NCBI GenBank assembly: GCA_003157675.1
Contig: PMKG01000330.1
Span: forward strand, 1 to 5,912
Direction: 5' to 3'
DNA from: Acidobacteriota bacterium
GTDB taxonomy: Bacteria; Acidobacteriota; Vicinamibacteria; Vicinamibacterales; Fen-181
DNA length: 5,912 bases
A program made the position numbers and the translations under genes. The notes beneath the pieces were generated by a model. It was given only the letters and a program-made list of their open reading frames with translations. It did no database searches and was not told the DNA's origin. This document shows, piece after piece, positions 1 to 5,427 of the stretch (the stretch's first letter is position 1; every line of letters starts with the position of its first letter).

Positions 1-321
1 GACGTACTGGGTGCGGCGAATCGTGTCCGGGAAGTGGCTGTTGCCGCCATCGATCAGGATGTCGCCGCTTTCGAGGTGGGGCAGCAGCTCCGCGATGGTC
101 GTGTCGACGACCGCCGCCGGGACCATCAGCCACACCGCGCGGGGCTTGTCGAGCCGCCGCGCCAGTTCCTTCAGCGACGAGGCGCCCACGGCGTGATCGC
201 CGACCAGATCCGCCACCGCCTGTGGCGACAGGTCGTACACGGTGCACGCGTGCCCGCCCCTGAGAAGCCGGCGCACCATGTTGCCCCCCATGCGGCCGAG
301 GCCGACCATTCCCAGTTGCAT
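1..321 (-). CDS. gnd: 6-phosphogluconate dehydrogenase, decarboxylating, NAD-type (N-terminal part, cut by window edge)
   Basis: Only the first 107 residues are in the window; the 3' end lies beyond base 1. The protein opens with a Rossmann dinucleotide fold: GLGRMG at residues 7-12 inside MVGLGRMGGNM, then the strand-end VYD at 28-30. VWLMVPA (63-69) and DGGNSHFPDT (91-100) follow; the latter is the conserved 6PGDH substrate loop. This pattern is typical of the short (about 300 residue) 6-phosphogluconate dehydrogenases, which oxidise and decarboxylate 6-phosphogluconate to ribulose 5-phosphate in the cytosolic pentose phosphate route. The acidic D30 after the second strand, with no basic residue beside it, argues for NAD rather than NADP (inference). 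The ATG at 321 has a very strong Shine-Dalgarno, GGAGGAGG, at 333-326. It is last of the visible minus-strand genes, 93 bases after the HAD gene, with a stem-loop in that gap. A 3-hydroxyisobutyrate dehydrogenase relative is the alternative, but DGGNSH favours 6PGDH. Confidence 0.88.
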   Translation of the reverse strand, partial: MQLGMVGLGRMGGNMVRRLLRGGHACTVYDLSPQAVADLVGDHAVGASSLKELARRLDKPRAVWLMVPAAVVDTTIAELLPHLESGDILIDGGNSHFPDTIRRTQYV

Positions 322-324
322 GTG

Positions 325-333
325 TCCTCCTCC
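325..333 (-). promoter_or_regulatory. Strong ribosome binding site of gnd
   Basis: The minus strand reads GGAGGAGGA four bases before the ATG at 321. It contains two overlapping anti-SD matches, giving spacings of about 4 and 7 bases. It fixes the start and predicts efficient translation that does not depend on the upstream HAD gene. Confidence 0.8.
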
Positions 334-361
334 GGCGTCGAGCCCTCCTCGTACTTTAGAA

Positions 362-411
362 CACCGGCCATCGGAATGCGAGACCGCGGAGCCGATTCCT
401 GCCGGCCGGTG
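362..411 (-). repeat. Nested inverted repeat in the HAD-gnd gap
   Basis: Perfect 8-base arms, CACCGGCC at 362-369 and GGCCGGTG at 404-411, enclose perfect 5-base arms, GGAAT at 373-377 and ATTCC at 395-399. The two stems are separated by small asymmetric internal loops of 3 and 4 bases. On the minus strand the structure starts 3 bases after the TAG of the HAD gene (417-415). No run of T follows it (the strand continues TTCTAAAG), so it is not a standard intrinsic terminator. It may cause partial or Rho-assisted termination, protect a 3' end, or separate HAD and gnd expression. Confidence 0.6.
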
Positions 412-414
412 CGG

Positions 415-1119
415 CTACCCCTGGCGGGCGGCCGCGGCCGCCCACGCCGGAAGTTCGCCGTGGGCCAGGTCGCCGATGCGCTCGATGCTGACGTCGGCAG
501 GCGGACAGGCGGCCAGGATCTTCGGGTCGCGCGCATAGTGTCCCTGGCCGACGAACACGGTGGTCAGCCTCGAGCCCCACACCGATTTCATCGCCGACAG
601 GATGCGCAGCTTGTCGTCGAGCATCACGTAGTGCCGCGCCGGGTAGCGCTGCGCCACGTCGTCCAGCATCTGCTCCTTGTGGATGTAGATGAGCGCCTGG
701 CCCTCGACCGCATCGAGCAGCCCCGAGCGCGCGACCTTGCGCGGCTGGAAGACCACGTCGCCATCCGACAGGATGACCGTCGTCCCCTGGCGGCGCAGTC
801 GCCTGACGACGTCCAGCGCACCCGGATACAGGCGATCGCGGAACGGGTAGTCCACGAGGAAGAGCGAGATCTGGATGAGGTGCGGCTCTCGCGGGTGCTC
901 GATGCGGTAGCGCTGCAGCGCGCCGAGGTAATCCGCGTAGCCCAACGTCGCCCGGAGTTGCTCGAAGATCTCCAGGTACCGGTCGTGGCACTCGGTGCCG
1001 AAGGCCTCCTCGATGTGACGCCTCAGGTCCTGTTCGACGGCGTCGTTGTCGAGAAGCGTATTGTCGACATCGAGCAGGAACACGACATCGGAGGGGGTCA
1101 CGCCGTGTGACTTCGTCAT
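415..1119 (-). CDS. HAD-superfamily hydrolase, substrate unknown
   Basis: A 234-residue cytosolic protein with the four haloacid dehalogenase motifs in order. Motif I is LLDVDNTLLDND (residues 15-26) with the nucleophile D17 and acid/base D19. Motif II is VILSDGD, with S118. Motif III is K148 in YIHKEQ, and motif IV is VMLDDK, with D168 and D169 for Mg2+. A helical segment between motifs I and II (about 25-100) would be a C1-type cap. The family is mostly phosphatases; nothing visible identifies the substrate. The ATG at 1119 is supported by AAGGA at 1130-1126, 6 bases upstream. It lies 43 bases after ndh on the same strand and 93 bases before gnd, so co-transcription is likely, with hairpins in both gaps. 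The C-terminus ends in an alanine-rich tail of little information. Confidence 0.85.
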   Translation of the reverse strand: MTKSHGVTPSDVVFLLDVDNTLLDNDAVEQDLRRHIEEAFGTECHDRYLEIFEQLRATLGYADYLGALQRYRIEHPREPHLIQISLFLVDYPFRDRLYPGALDVVRRLRRQGTTVILSDGDVVFQPRKVARSGLLDAVEGQALIYIHKEQMLDDVAQRYPARHYVMLDDKLRILSAMKSVWGSRLTTVFVGQGHYARDPKILAACPPADVSIERIGDLAHGELPAWAAAAARQG

Positions 1120-1125
1120 CGGTCA

Positions 1126-1131
1126 TCCTTC
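1126..1131 (-). promoter_or_regulatory. Ribosome binding site of the HAD gene
   Basis: GAAGGA on the minus strand, 6 bases before the ATG at 1119. A nearby ATG at 1126 is out of frame, so this site supports the chosen start. Confidence 0.65.
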
Positions 1132-1142
1132 TCTCGCCCCAT

Positions 1143-1162
1143 GGCAACCCTATAGGGTCGCC
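1143..1162 (-). repeat. RNA hairpin between ndh and the HAD gene
   Basis: A 20-base imperfect palindrome whose core, ACCCTATAGGGT (1147-1158), is perfect, with GGC and GCC as outer arms. As plus-strand RNA it would have an A/C mismatch. As minus-strand RNA, the strand of the surrounding genes, that position becomes a G-U wobble, giving an uninterrupted 8-pair stem with a UAUA loop. It begins directly after the TAG of ndh (1165-1163). No U-tract follows; the sequence runs straight into the HAD ribosome binding region. It fits an mRNA stability or processing element, or a weak attenuator, better than a terminator. Confidence 0.65.
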
Positions 1163-2431
1163 CTACACACGGTTTCCTTGCCCCTCGTCGCTCGTCCCCG
1201 TGATCAGCCGGACGCTGCGCTGATAGGTGAAGTATGCCCAGGCCCATTGGAGCAGGACGGCGAGGCGGTTGCGAAAGCCCACGAGCTTCATGATGTGGAG
1301 AAAGAGCCACGCGACCCATGCCGGCCATCCGGACAGGTGCAGCGGGCCGAGGTCGGCGATGGCCGCGGCGCGCCCGATGGTGGCCATGTTGCCGTAGTCA
1401 CGGTACCGAAACGGCCGACGCGCACGTCCCTCAACCGAACGCAGGATGTTGTCGGCGGCGTGCCGTCCCTGCTGGATGGCCACCTGGGCGACACCCGGAA
1501 GCTCGTGGCCGTCCTGCTCGAAGGCCGCGAGGTCCCCGATGACGTACACGTTCGGATGGCCGGGAACCGAGAGGTCCGGTTCCACCGGTACCCGGCCCGC
1601 GCGATCCAGGGGAACCGCGAGGCTTGTCGCCACGGGGGACGCGGCCACGCCTGCCGCCCACAGAATGGTACCGGCCGCAATCCGTTGGCCGCCCGCGACC
1701 AGCTCGTGCGGCCCGAGCGCCGTCACGGGACTGTTCTTCCTCAGCTCCACGCCCAGCCTGCGGAGCGAGCGCTCCGCGGCCGCCTGAAGGTCTGGCGGGT
1801 ACATCGCCAGGATGTTCGGCGCGGCTTCGAACAGCATCACCCTCGACGCCCCGGCCTCGAACGAACGGAATTCGTCGCGAAGGGTGTGCCGCGCAATCTC
1901 CGCCAGCGCCCCGGCCAACTCCACGCCGGTAGGCCCGCCGCCGACCACGACGAACGTGAGCAGGCGCTGCCGCTCCACAGGATCGGCGGTCCGTTCGGCG
2001 CGCTCGTAGGCCAGCAGGAACCGCTTCCGGATCAACAGCGCGTCGTCGAGCGTCTTGAGCCCTGGCGCGTGCGGCTCCCACTCGTCGTGTCCGAAATAGA
2101 AGTGACGCACGCCGGTGGCGAGTACAAGGTGGTCGTACGCCATCTCGCCCTCGTCGAGGCGTACGAACCCATGGTCGGGACCGATGCTGCGAAGCTCCGC
2201 GAGAAGAACGCGCGTGTTCCGCTGGTGCCGGAGCATCCACCGGATCGGAGAGGCGATGTCCTCGGGCGAGAGGCCCGCGGTCGCCACCTGGTAGAGGAGC
2301 GGCTGGAACACGTGATAATTGTGGCGGTCGAGGAGCGTCACGCGCACGGCGCCTGACGCGAGGGCGCGCGCGGCGCTGATGCCGCCGAATCCTCCGCCGG
2401 CGATGACGACGTGCGCCTGCGTCTCCGGCAT
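1163..2431 (-). CDS. ndh: Type II NADH:quinone oxidoreductase (NDH-2)
   Basis: A 422-residue FAD flavoprotein that passes electrons from NADH to membrane quinone without pumping protons. The FAD site is VVIAGGGFGG (residues 8-17), and the typical NDH-2 segment from HNYHVFQPLLYQ (37-48) to GLSPEDIA (53-60) is present. The second dinucleotide fold for NADH is VVVGGGPTGVELAG (161-174), including the family glutamate E171. VYVIGD (295-300) is the C-terminal FAD contact, and AQVAIQ (315-320) is the AQxAxQ quinone-site motif. The tryptophan-rich hydrophobic stretches at about 369-386 and 389-404 match the membrane-anchoring C-terminus. Length is normal. The ATG at 2431 is the only usual start: an in-frame TAA lies at 2461-2459 with no other start between. 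No clear Shine-Dalgarno precedes it. It lies 104 bases after the DUF4412 gene and 43 before the HAD gene. Confidence 0.93.
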   Translation of the reverse strand: MPETQAHVVIAGGGFGGISAARALASGAVRVTLLDRHNYHVFQPLLYQVATAGLSPEDIASPIRWMLRHQRNTRVLLAELRSIGPDHGFVRLDEGEMAYDHLVLATGVRHFYFGHDEWEPHAPGLKTLDDALLIRKRFLLAYERAERTADPVERQRLLTFVVVGGGPTGVELAGALAEIARHTLRDEFRSFEAGASRVMLFEAAPNILAMYPPDLQAAAERSLRRLGVELRKNSPVTALGPHELVAGGQRIAAGTILWAAGVAASPVATSLAVPLDRAGRVPVEPDLSVPGHPNVYVIGDLAAFEQDGHELPGVAQVAIQQGRHAADNILRSVEGRARRPFRYRDYGNMATIGRAAAIADLGPLHLSGWPAWVAWLFLHIMKLVGFRNRLAVLLQWAWAYFTYQRSVRLITGTSDEGQGNRV

Positions 2432-2535
2432 CTTGGCTGGGCGTTGCCGGATGTCATGTTACCACCGTGACCCGGTTGGTCTCGGCGCCGTCGTACGGGC
2501 CCGCCATGGCCCCCCCGAAGCCTGTCGTCGATCCG
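2432..2535 (-). other. Intergenic gap between DUF4412 gene and ndh
   Basis: A 104-base spacer. It holds a run of seven G on the minus strand (2516-2510) beside GCCATGGC and a weak 5-base GGGCC/GGCCC stem, but no T-tract, so no intrinsic terminator is visible. A weak -10-like TAACAT (2461-2456) has no matching -35. Whether ndh is co-transcribed with the upstream gene or has its own promoter cannot be settled from the bases. Confidence 0.4.
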
Positions 2536-3345
2536 TCAGCGGCGTTGCCCTTCGCCCATCGCCTCCTTCTTGTACCCGGCGGGAACCTCGAACGTCGATG
2601 CGGGGAAACTCTGCCGGCTGACGTCGGTCAGCTCGACGATCGTCTGCGCCTGTCCCGTCCAGATCACCCTTCGGACCGGCACGCCGCTGAAGCCCTGCTC
2701 GTCGGCCCTGCCTACGCTGAACACCCGGTCCGCATTCTGTGGCATCAGCTTTCCGAGGAACTCGGCCAGCTGGCGCGAGACGTCGAAATCGGCGAGGGCG
2801 AACCCGAGGGTCTCCGAGGCGATGGCGCAGACCTCCGCCGTCTTCTGGCTGCCCTGGTACCCATCGTACTTGTTGCACGTCCACTTGCCGACCTTGTCGG
2901 TGCCGGCGGGGCGATAGACCGTCTTCGGCGCCGGCGGCGCGCCCGCGGCCGGCATCATCCCCCGGCCCTGCATCATCTTCTCGACCATCGCCCGCTGCTC
3001 CGGCGGCATGTTCTTGAGCTGTTCCTGCATCTGCGCCATGGCCCCCGCCGCCTGGCCCCCGATGCGGTCCATGTCCGCCTTCGTCATCTCGCTGTAGGTC
3101 TTCCGGTCGACGTTGACGATCCACATCACCTGCTTCGCGCCGTCGAAGATGATCGTCTGCTTCTCGCCGGGAGCGCCGGCCGAATCGACGCGCATGCGGC
3201 TGCCTTCGATCTGAACCTGGCTGGTCTGCGCGGTCGTGCCGGTCGTCGTCTTCTCGACGATCAGGATGCCCGACCCGTCGGGCAGAGGCGAGGCGAGCAG
3301 AACCAGAGCGGCGGCGGTCAGTGCGGTGTTCACCATGAGCGTCAT
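2536..3345 (-). CDS. Exported DUF4412-family protein with methionine-rich segment
   Basis: A 269-residue protein from the ATG at 3345. The first 22 or so residues are hydrophobic (TALTAAALVLLASPLP) and look like a signal peptide, though without the usual basic start and with no clear AxA cleavage site. The mature part resembles DUF4412 proteins: a beta-rich start with TIIFDGAKQVMWIVNVDRKTY (around 64-84), a methionine-rich helical stretch (87-131, ten Met), a proline/alanine linker, then a second half containing KVGKWTCNKYDGY and ending in STFEVPAGYKK. C157 and C173 could form a disulfide. Function is unknown; a periplasmic or envelope role is inferred. The sequence GGGAGG lies one base before ATG 3345 and ten before a second in-frame ATG at 3336, so either may be used. 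A GTG extension to 3432 would hide the signal peptide and is less likely. It is the first gene of the minus-strand train. Confidence 0.75.
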   Translation of the reverse strand: MTLMVNTALTAAALVLLASPLPDGSGILIVEKTTTGTTAQTSQVQIEGSRMRVDSAGAPGEKQTIIFDGAKQVMWIVNVDRKTYSEMTKADMDRIGGQAAGAMAQMQEQLKNMPPEQRAMVEKMMQGRGMMPAAGAPPAPKTVYRPAGTDKVGKWTCNKYDGYQGSQKTAEVCAIASETLGFALADFDVSRQLAEFLGKLMPQNADRVFSVGRADEQGFSGVPVRRVIWTGQAQTIVELTDVSRQSFPASTFEVPAGYKKEAMGEGQRR

Positions 3346-3366
3346 GCCTCCCTTCGTGGACCGAGT

Positions 3367-3410
3367 GACGACCTGGATTGTAAACCACAAACGGCGCGCG
3401 GATGACCTGG
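3367..3410 (-). repeat. Two direct repeats flanking the DUF4412 -10
   Basis: On the minus strand, CCAGGTCATC at 3410-3401 and CCAGGTCGTC at 3376-3367 match at 9 of 10 bases and start 34 bases apart, a little over three helical turns. One copy falls on the expected -35, the other directly after the -10, over the expected transcription start. A partial CCAGG also occurs at 3420-3416. The arrangement resembles paired operator half-sites, but chance is possible in GC-rich DNA. Confidence 0.35.
3377..3382 (-). promoter_or_regulatory. Likely -10 element for the DUF4412 gene
   Basis: The minus strand reads TACAAT (5 of 6 to TATAAT) inside GTTTACAATCC, a local AT-rich patch in a GC-rich spacer. Transcription would start near 3370, giving a leader of about 25 bases. 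The -35 position has no good TTGACA match, which suggests activator dependence or another sigma factor. Confidence 0.4.
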
Positions 3411-3432
3411 TGCCGCCTGGTTCCGAACGCAC

Positions 3433-5022
3433 ATGTGTTATCGTGATTTCGTGCGTTCAGAATCGCGCTGGCTCATCCTGGCGAGTTTCGTCACGCTGGC
3501 CGGTTGCGGAGGGAACTCGGGCACATCGAGCTCCCTTCCGGCGTCATGGACCCCCGGCGTGTTCCCCGCGTCGGGGACCTTCGCGAGCCGGTGCGCCTCG
3601 CCCCGGACGGGCATCGATCCCTACACCGGCGTCCGCTATCCCGACATCCAGGGCTCGACCCTCACCGAGAACAACTTCCTGCGGTCGTGGACCAACGAGT
3701 TGTATCTCTGGTACAGCGAGGTGCCGGACCTCGACCCGTCGCTCTACGCGACACCGGCGTACTTCAACCTCCTGAAGACATCGGCCCTGACGCCGTCCGG
3801 CGCCGCGAAGGACAAGTTCCATTTCACCTATGTGACCTCTCAGTGGGAGGCGTTGTCGCAGTCCGGCGTGGAGGCGGGCTACGGGGCCGAGTTCCTCGTG
3901 CTCGCCTCGAAGCCGCCCCGCCTCGTCATGGTCGCCTACACGCAGCCGAACACGGTCGCCACGTCGCCCCCCGCGAACCTCGCCCGCGGGGCCAAGGTGC
4001 TGACCGTCGACGGCGTGGACGTCGTCAACGCGAGCGACTCGGCCAGTGTCGCCACGCTGAACGAGGGGCTTTTCCCGACGGTGACCGGCGCCTCGCACAC
4101 GTTCAGCGTCCTCGATGCCGGGGCCATGACGCCTAGGACGATCACGATGGTGTCGGCCAACGTGACGTCGACGCCGGTCCAGAGCGTCGAGACGCTCAAC
4201 GCCGGCACCGTGGGCTACATGCTCTTCAACGATCACCTCGCGACCGCGGAAGGTGAGCTCATTACGGCCTTCCAACAGCTCGCGAATGCGCACGTCACCG
4301 ACCTGGTGCTCGACATCCGGTACAACGGCGGCGGCTACCTCGACATCGCGAGCGAGGTCGCGTACATGATCGCGGGGTCCGCGCAGACCACGGGCAAGAC
4401 GTTCGAGCAGACGGTGTTCAACGACAAGCACCCGGCGGTGGATCCGGTCACGGGGCGCGTGATCACGCCGGTCGCGTTCCACGCGACCGCCCAGGGGTTC
4501 TCCGGACCCGCGAGCGGCACGCCCCTGCCGACGCTGAACCTCATGCGGGTGGTGGTCCTGACGGGCGCGAACACCTGCTCGGCCAGCGAGTCGATCATCA
4601 ACAGTCTGAGGGGTGTCGGCCTTCAGGTGATCCTCATCGGCGGCACCACGTGCGGCAAGCCCTATGGCTTCTATCCGCAAGACAACTGCGGGACCACCTA
4701 TTTCTCGATCGAATTCAAGGGCGTCAATCAGCAGGGGTTCGGTGACTACCCGGACGGCTTCTCCCCGGCCAACGCCACGGGCACGGTTGGCGTGCAGATA
4801 CCCGGCTGCGCGGTGGCGGACGACTTCACCCACGTTCTTGGCGACAGCAGCGAAGCCAGATTGGCGGCGGCCCTGGGCTACCTCACAAGCGCGACCTGCC
4901 CCGCGCCATCCTCCTCCGCATCCTTGACCAGGTCCCCCGTGGTCGGAGCGCAGGTCCGTCCCGTGACCGACGGACTGCTCCACAGATCCCCGTTCCGGGA
5001 GAACCGCATCCTGCGGTGGTGA
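3433..5022 (+). CDS. S41-family (C-terminal processing) peptidase lipoprotein
   Basis: A 529-residue protein. The N-terminus has a lipoprotein signal, RWLILASFVTLAGC, with lipobox LAGC and lipidated C25, so it should be anchored in the cell envelope. A family-specific N-terminal region follows (FLRSWTNELYLWY, 82-94), then a PDZ-like segment (about 145-230, with RGAKVLTVDGVDVV at 185-198). The S41 protease core starts near 258 and includes LVLDIRYNGGGYLD (291-304). The nucleophile S383 lies in TCSASES and the general base K409 in TTCGKPYG; the 26-residue spacing fits the Ser-Lys dyad of tail-specific proteases (25 in E. coli Tsp). Cysteines C382, C407 and C419 surround the active site. The tail ends RENRILRW. 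No Shine-Dalgarno precedes ATG 3433; GTG 3451 would give a more typical 19-residue signal and is a credible alternative. Substrate unknown. It overlaps nothing and is 5 bases from the next gene. Confidence 0.9.
   Translation: MCYRDFVRSESRWLILASFVTLAGCGGNSGTSSSLPASWTPGVFPASGTFASRCASPRTGIDPYTGVRYPDIQGSTLTENNFLRSWTNELYLWYSEVPDLDPSLYATPAYFNLLKTSALTPSGAAKDKFHFTYVTSQWEALSQSGVEAGYGAEFLVLASKPPRLVMVAYTQPNTVATSPPANLARGAKVLTVDGVDVVNASDSASVATLNEGLFPTVTGASHTFSVLDAGAMTPRTITMVSANVTSTPVQSVETLNAGTVGYMLFNDHLATAEGELITAFQQLANAHVTDLVLDIRYNGGGYLDIASEVAYMIAGSAQTTGKTFEQTVFNDKHPAVDPVTGRVITPVAFHATAQGFSGPASGTPLPTLNLMRVVVLTGANTCSASESIINSLRGVGLQVILIGGTTCGKPYGFYPQDNCGTTYFSIEFKGVNQQGFGDYPDGFSPANATGTVGVQIPGCAVADDFTHVLGDSSEARLAAALGYLTSATCPAPSSSASLTRSPVVGAQVRPVTDGLLHRSPFRENRILRW
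3436..3444 (+). promoter_or_regulatory. Possible extended -10 before a leaderless GTG start
   Basis: The plus strand reads TGTTATCGT, that is TG, one base, then TATCGT (4 of 6 to TATAAT). It ends 6 bases before the GTG at 3451, so a transcript starting there would be leaderless. This would explain the missing Shine-Dalgarno of the peptidase gene. It would also exclude the ATG at 3433 as start. Weak and motif-based only. Confidence 0.22.
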
Positions 5023-5027
5023 TCGGC

Positions 5028-5405
5028 ATGAGGCGCCCGGCGAGCGCGGCGATCGTCGCGGCCACGCTGACCCTCTCCGGCTGCGTGTTGCGCGTGGCGC
5101 CGCCAGACGTTCCGGCGGTGCTCACCAACCCGACCGGGCGGCGCCATGCCGAACTGGCGGAGGTGGTGAGCCGGGCGATGAACGGCGGGCCGGTGACCAT
5201 CGCCGACTCCGCGCTGACCTCGGACGACGTGCTGATCGTCGATCGGGTCGTGCGCCGCGACGCACGGGGCGTGGAACTCAACGGGCGCGAACTGGGCCGC
5301 CCGGAGCACTTCCGGCTCGTCAAGAGCGGGTCGCGGTGCGTGCTGGTGCACGAACGGACCGGCCGGCACTGGACGCTGAGGTCGGCGACCTGCGCGCCGC
5401 GCTAA
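5028..5405 (+). CDS. Small lipoprotein of unknown function
   Basis: A 125-residue protein. A basic start (MRR), a hydrophobic stretch and the lipobox LSGC with C19 (TLTLSGC) form a clear lipoprotein signal; the mature protein would be 107 residues. I do not recognise the family. The mature part has a short helical region (AELAEVVSRAMN), then alternating beta-like segments (VTIADSALTSDDVLIVDRVV, and HFRLVKSGSRCVLVHERTG). Two cysteines besides C19, C104 and C122, sit near the C-terminus and could pair. The ATG at 5028 was chosen because it gives a compact signal peptide; GTG codons at 5016 and 5019 overlap the peptidase stop and are also possible. It begins 5 bases after that stop, so translational coupling is likely, and with both products predicted as lipoproteins a joint envelope role (partner, inhibitor or substrate of the peptidase) is possible but unproven. 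Confidence 0.8.
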   Translation: MRRPASAAIVAATLTLSGCVLRVAPPDVPAVLTNPTGRRHAELAEVVSRAMNGGPVTIADSALTSDDVLIVDRVVRRDARGVELNGRELGRPEHFRLVKSGSRCVLVHERTGRHWTLRSATCAPR

Positions 5406-5419
5406 CCTGTATGTACAGG
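5406..5419 (+). repeat. 14-base dyad between a stop codon and the next ribosome binding site
   Basis: CCTGTA and TACAGG are perfect 6-base arms around TG. The dyad starts directly after the TAA of the small lipoprotein gene (5403-5405), and its right arm overlaps the Shine-Dalgarno AGGAGG (5417-5422) of the next gene. As RNA it could form a 5-pair stem with an AUGU loop that masks half of the site; as DNA it resembles a compact repressor operator. Confidence 0.5.
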
Positions 5420-5422
5420 AGG
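5417..5422 (+). promoter_or_regulatory. Ribosome binding site of the cytidylate-kinase-like gene
   Basis: AGGAGG, five bases before the ATG at 5428, is close to ideal and decides the start. An ATG at 5411 upstream is out of frame with the protein. Confidence 0.85.
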
Positions 5423-5427
5423 CAGGC

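Noticed and set aside
353..358. TAAAGT on the minus strand as a -10 for gnd
   Set aside because: Only 4 of 6 matches and no -35 at a suitable distance; too weak to list as a promoter.
34..1110. A 358-codon plus-strand frame spanning gnd, the gap and the HAD gene
   Set aside because: It runs antisense through two recognisable genes and has no protein family features.
1046..2356. A 436-codon open frame on the plus strand across ndh
   Set aside because: Shadow of ndh: low-complexity Arg/Pro/His composition, no domain, while the minus strand shows all NDH-2 motifs.
2496..2516. GGGCC/GGCCC stem next to a run of seven G as a terminator after the DUF4412 gene
   Set aside because: The stem is only 5 pairs, no T-tract follows on either strand, and such G/C runs are expected at this base composition.
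2467..3405. A 312-codon plus-strand frame and a similar out-of-phase minus-strand frame over the DUF4412 gene
   Set aside because: Compositionally biased shadows; the frame ending at 2536 carries the signal peptide and the DUF4412 pattern.
3346..3432. GTG-initiated N-terminal extension of the DUF4412 protein up to 3432
   Set aside because: It would put about 29 polar residues before the signal peptide, has no ribosome binding site, and crosses the likely promoter.
3544..4983. A 479-codon open frame on the minus strand across the peptidase gene
   Set aside because: Its product is rich in Arg, Gly, His and Val with no motif, as expected for the reverse frame of GC-rich coding DNA; the plus strand carries clear S41 motifs and a lipobox.
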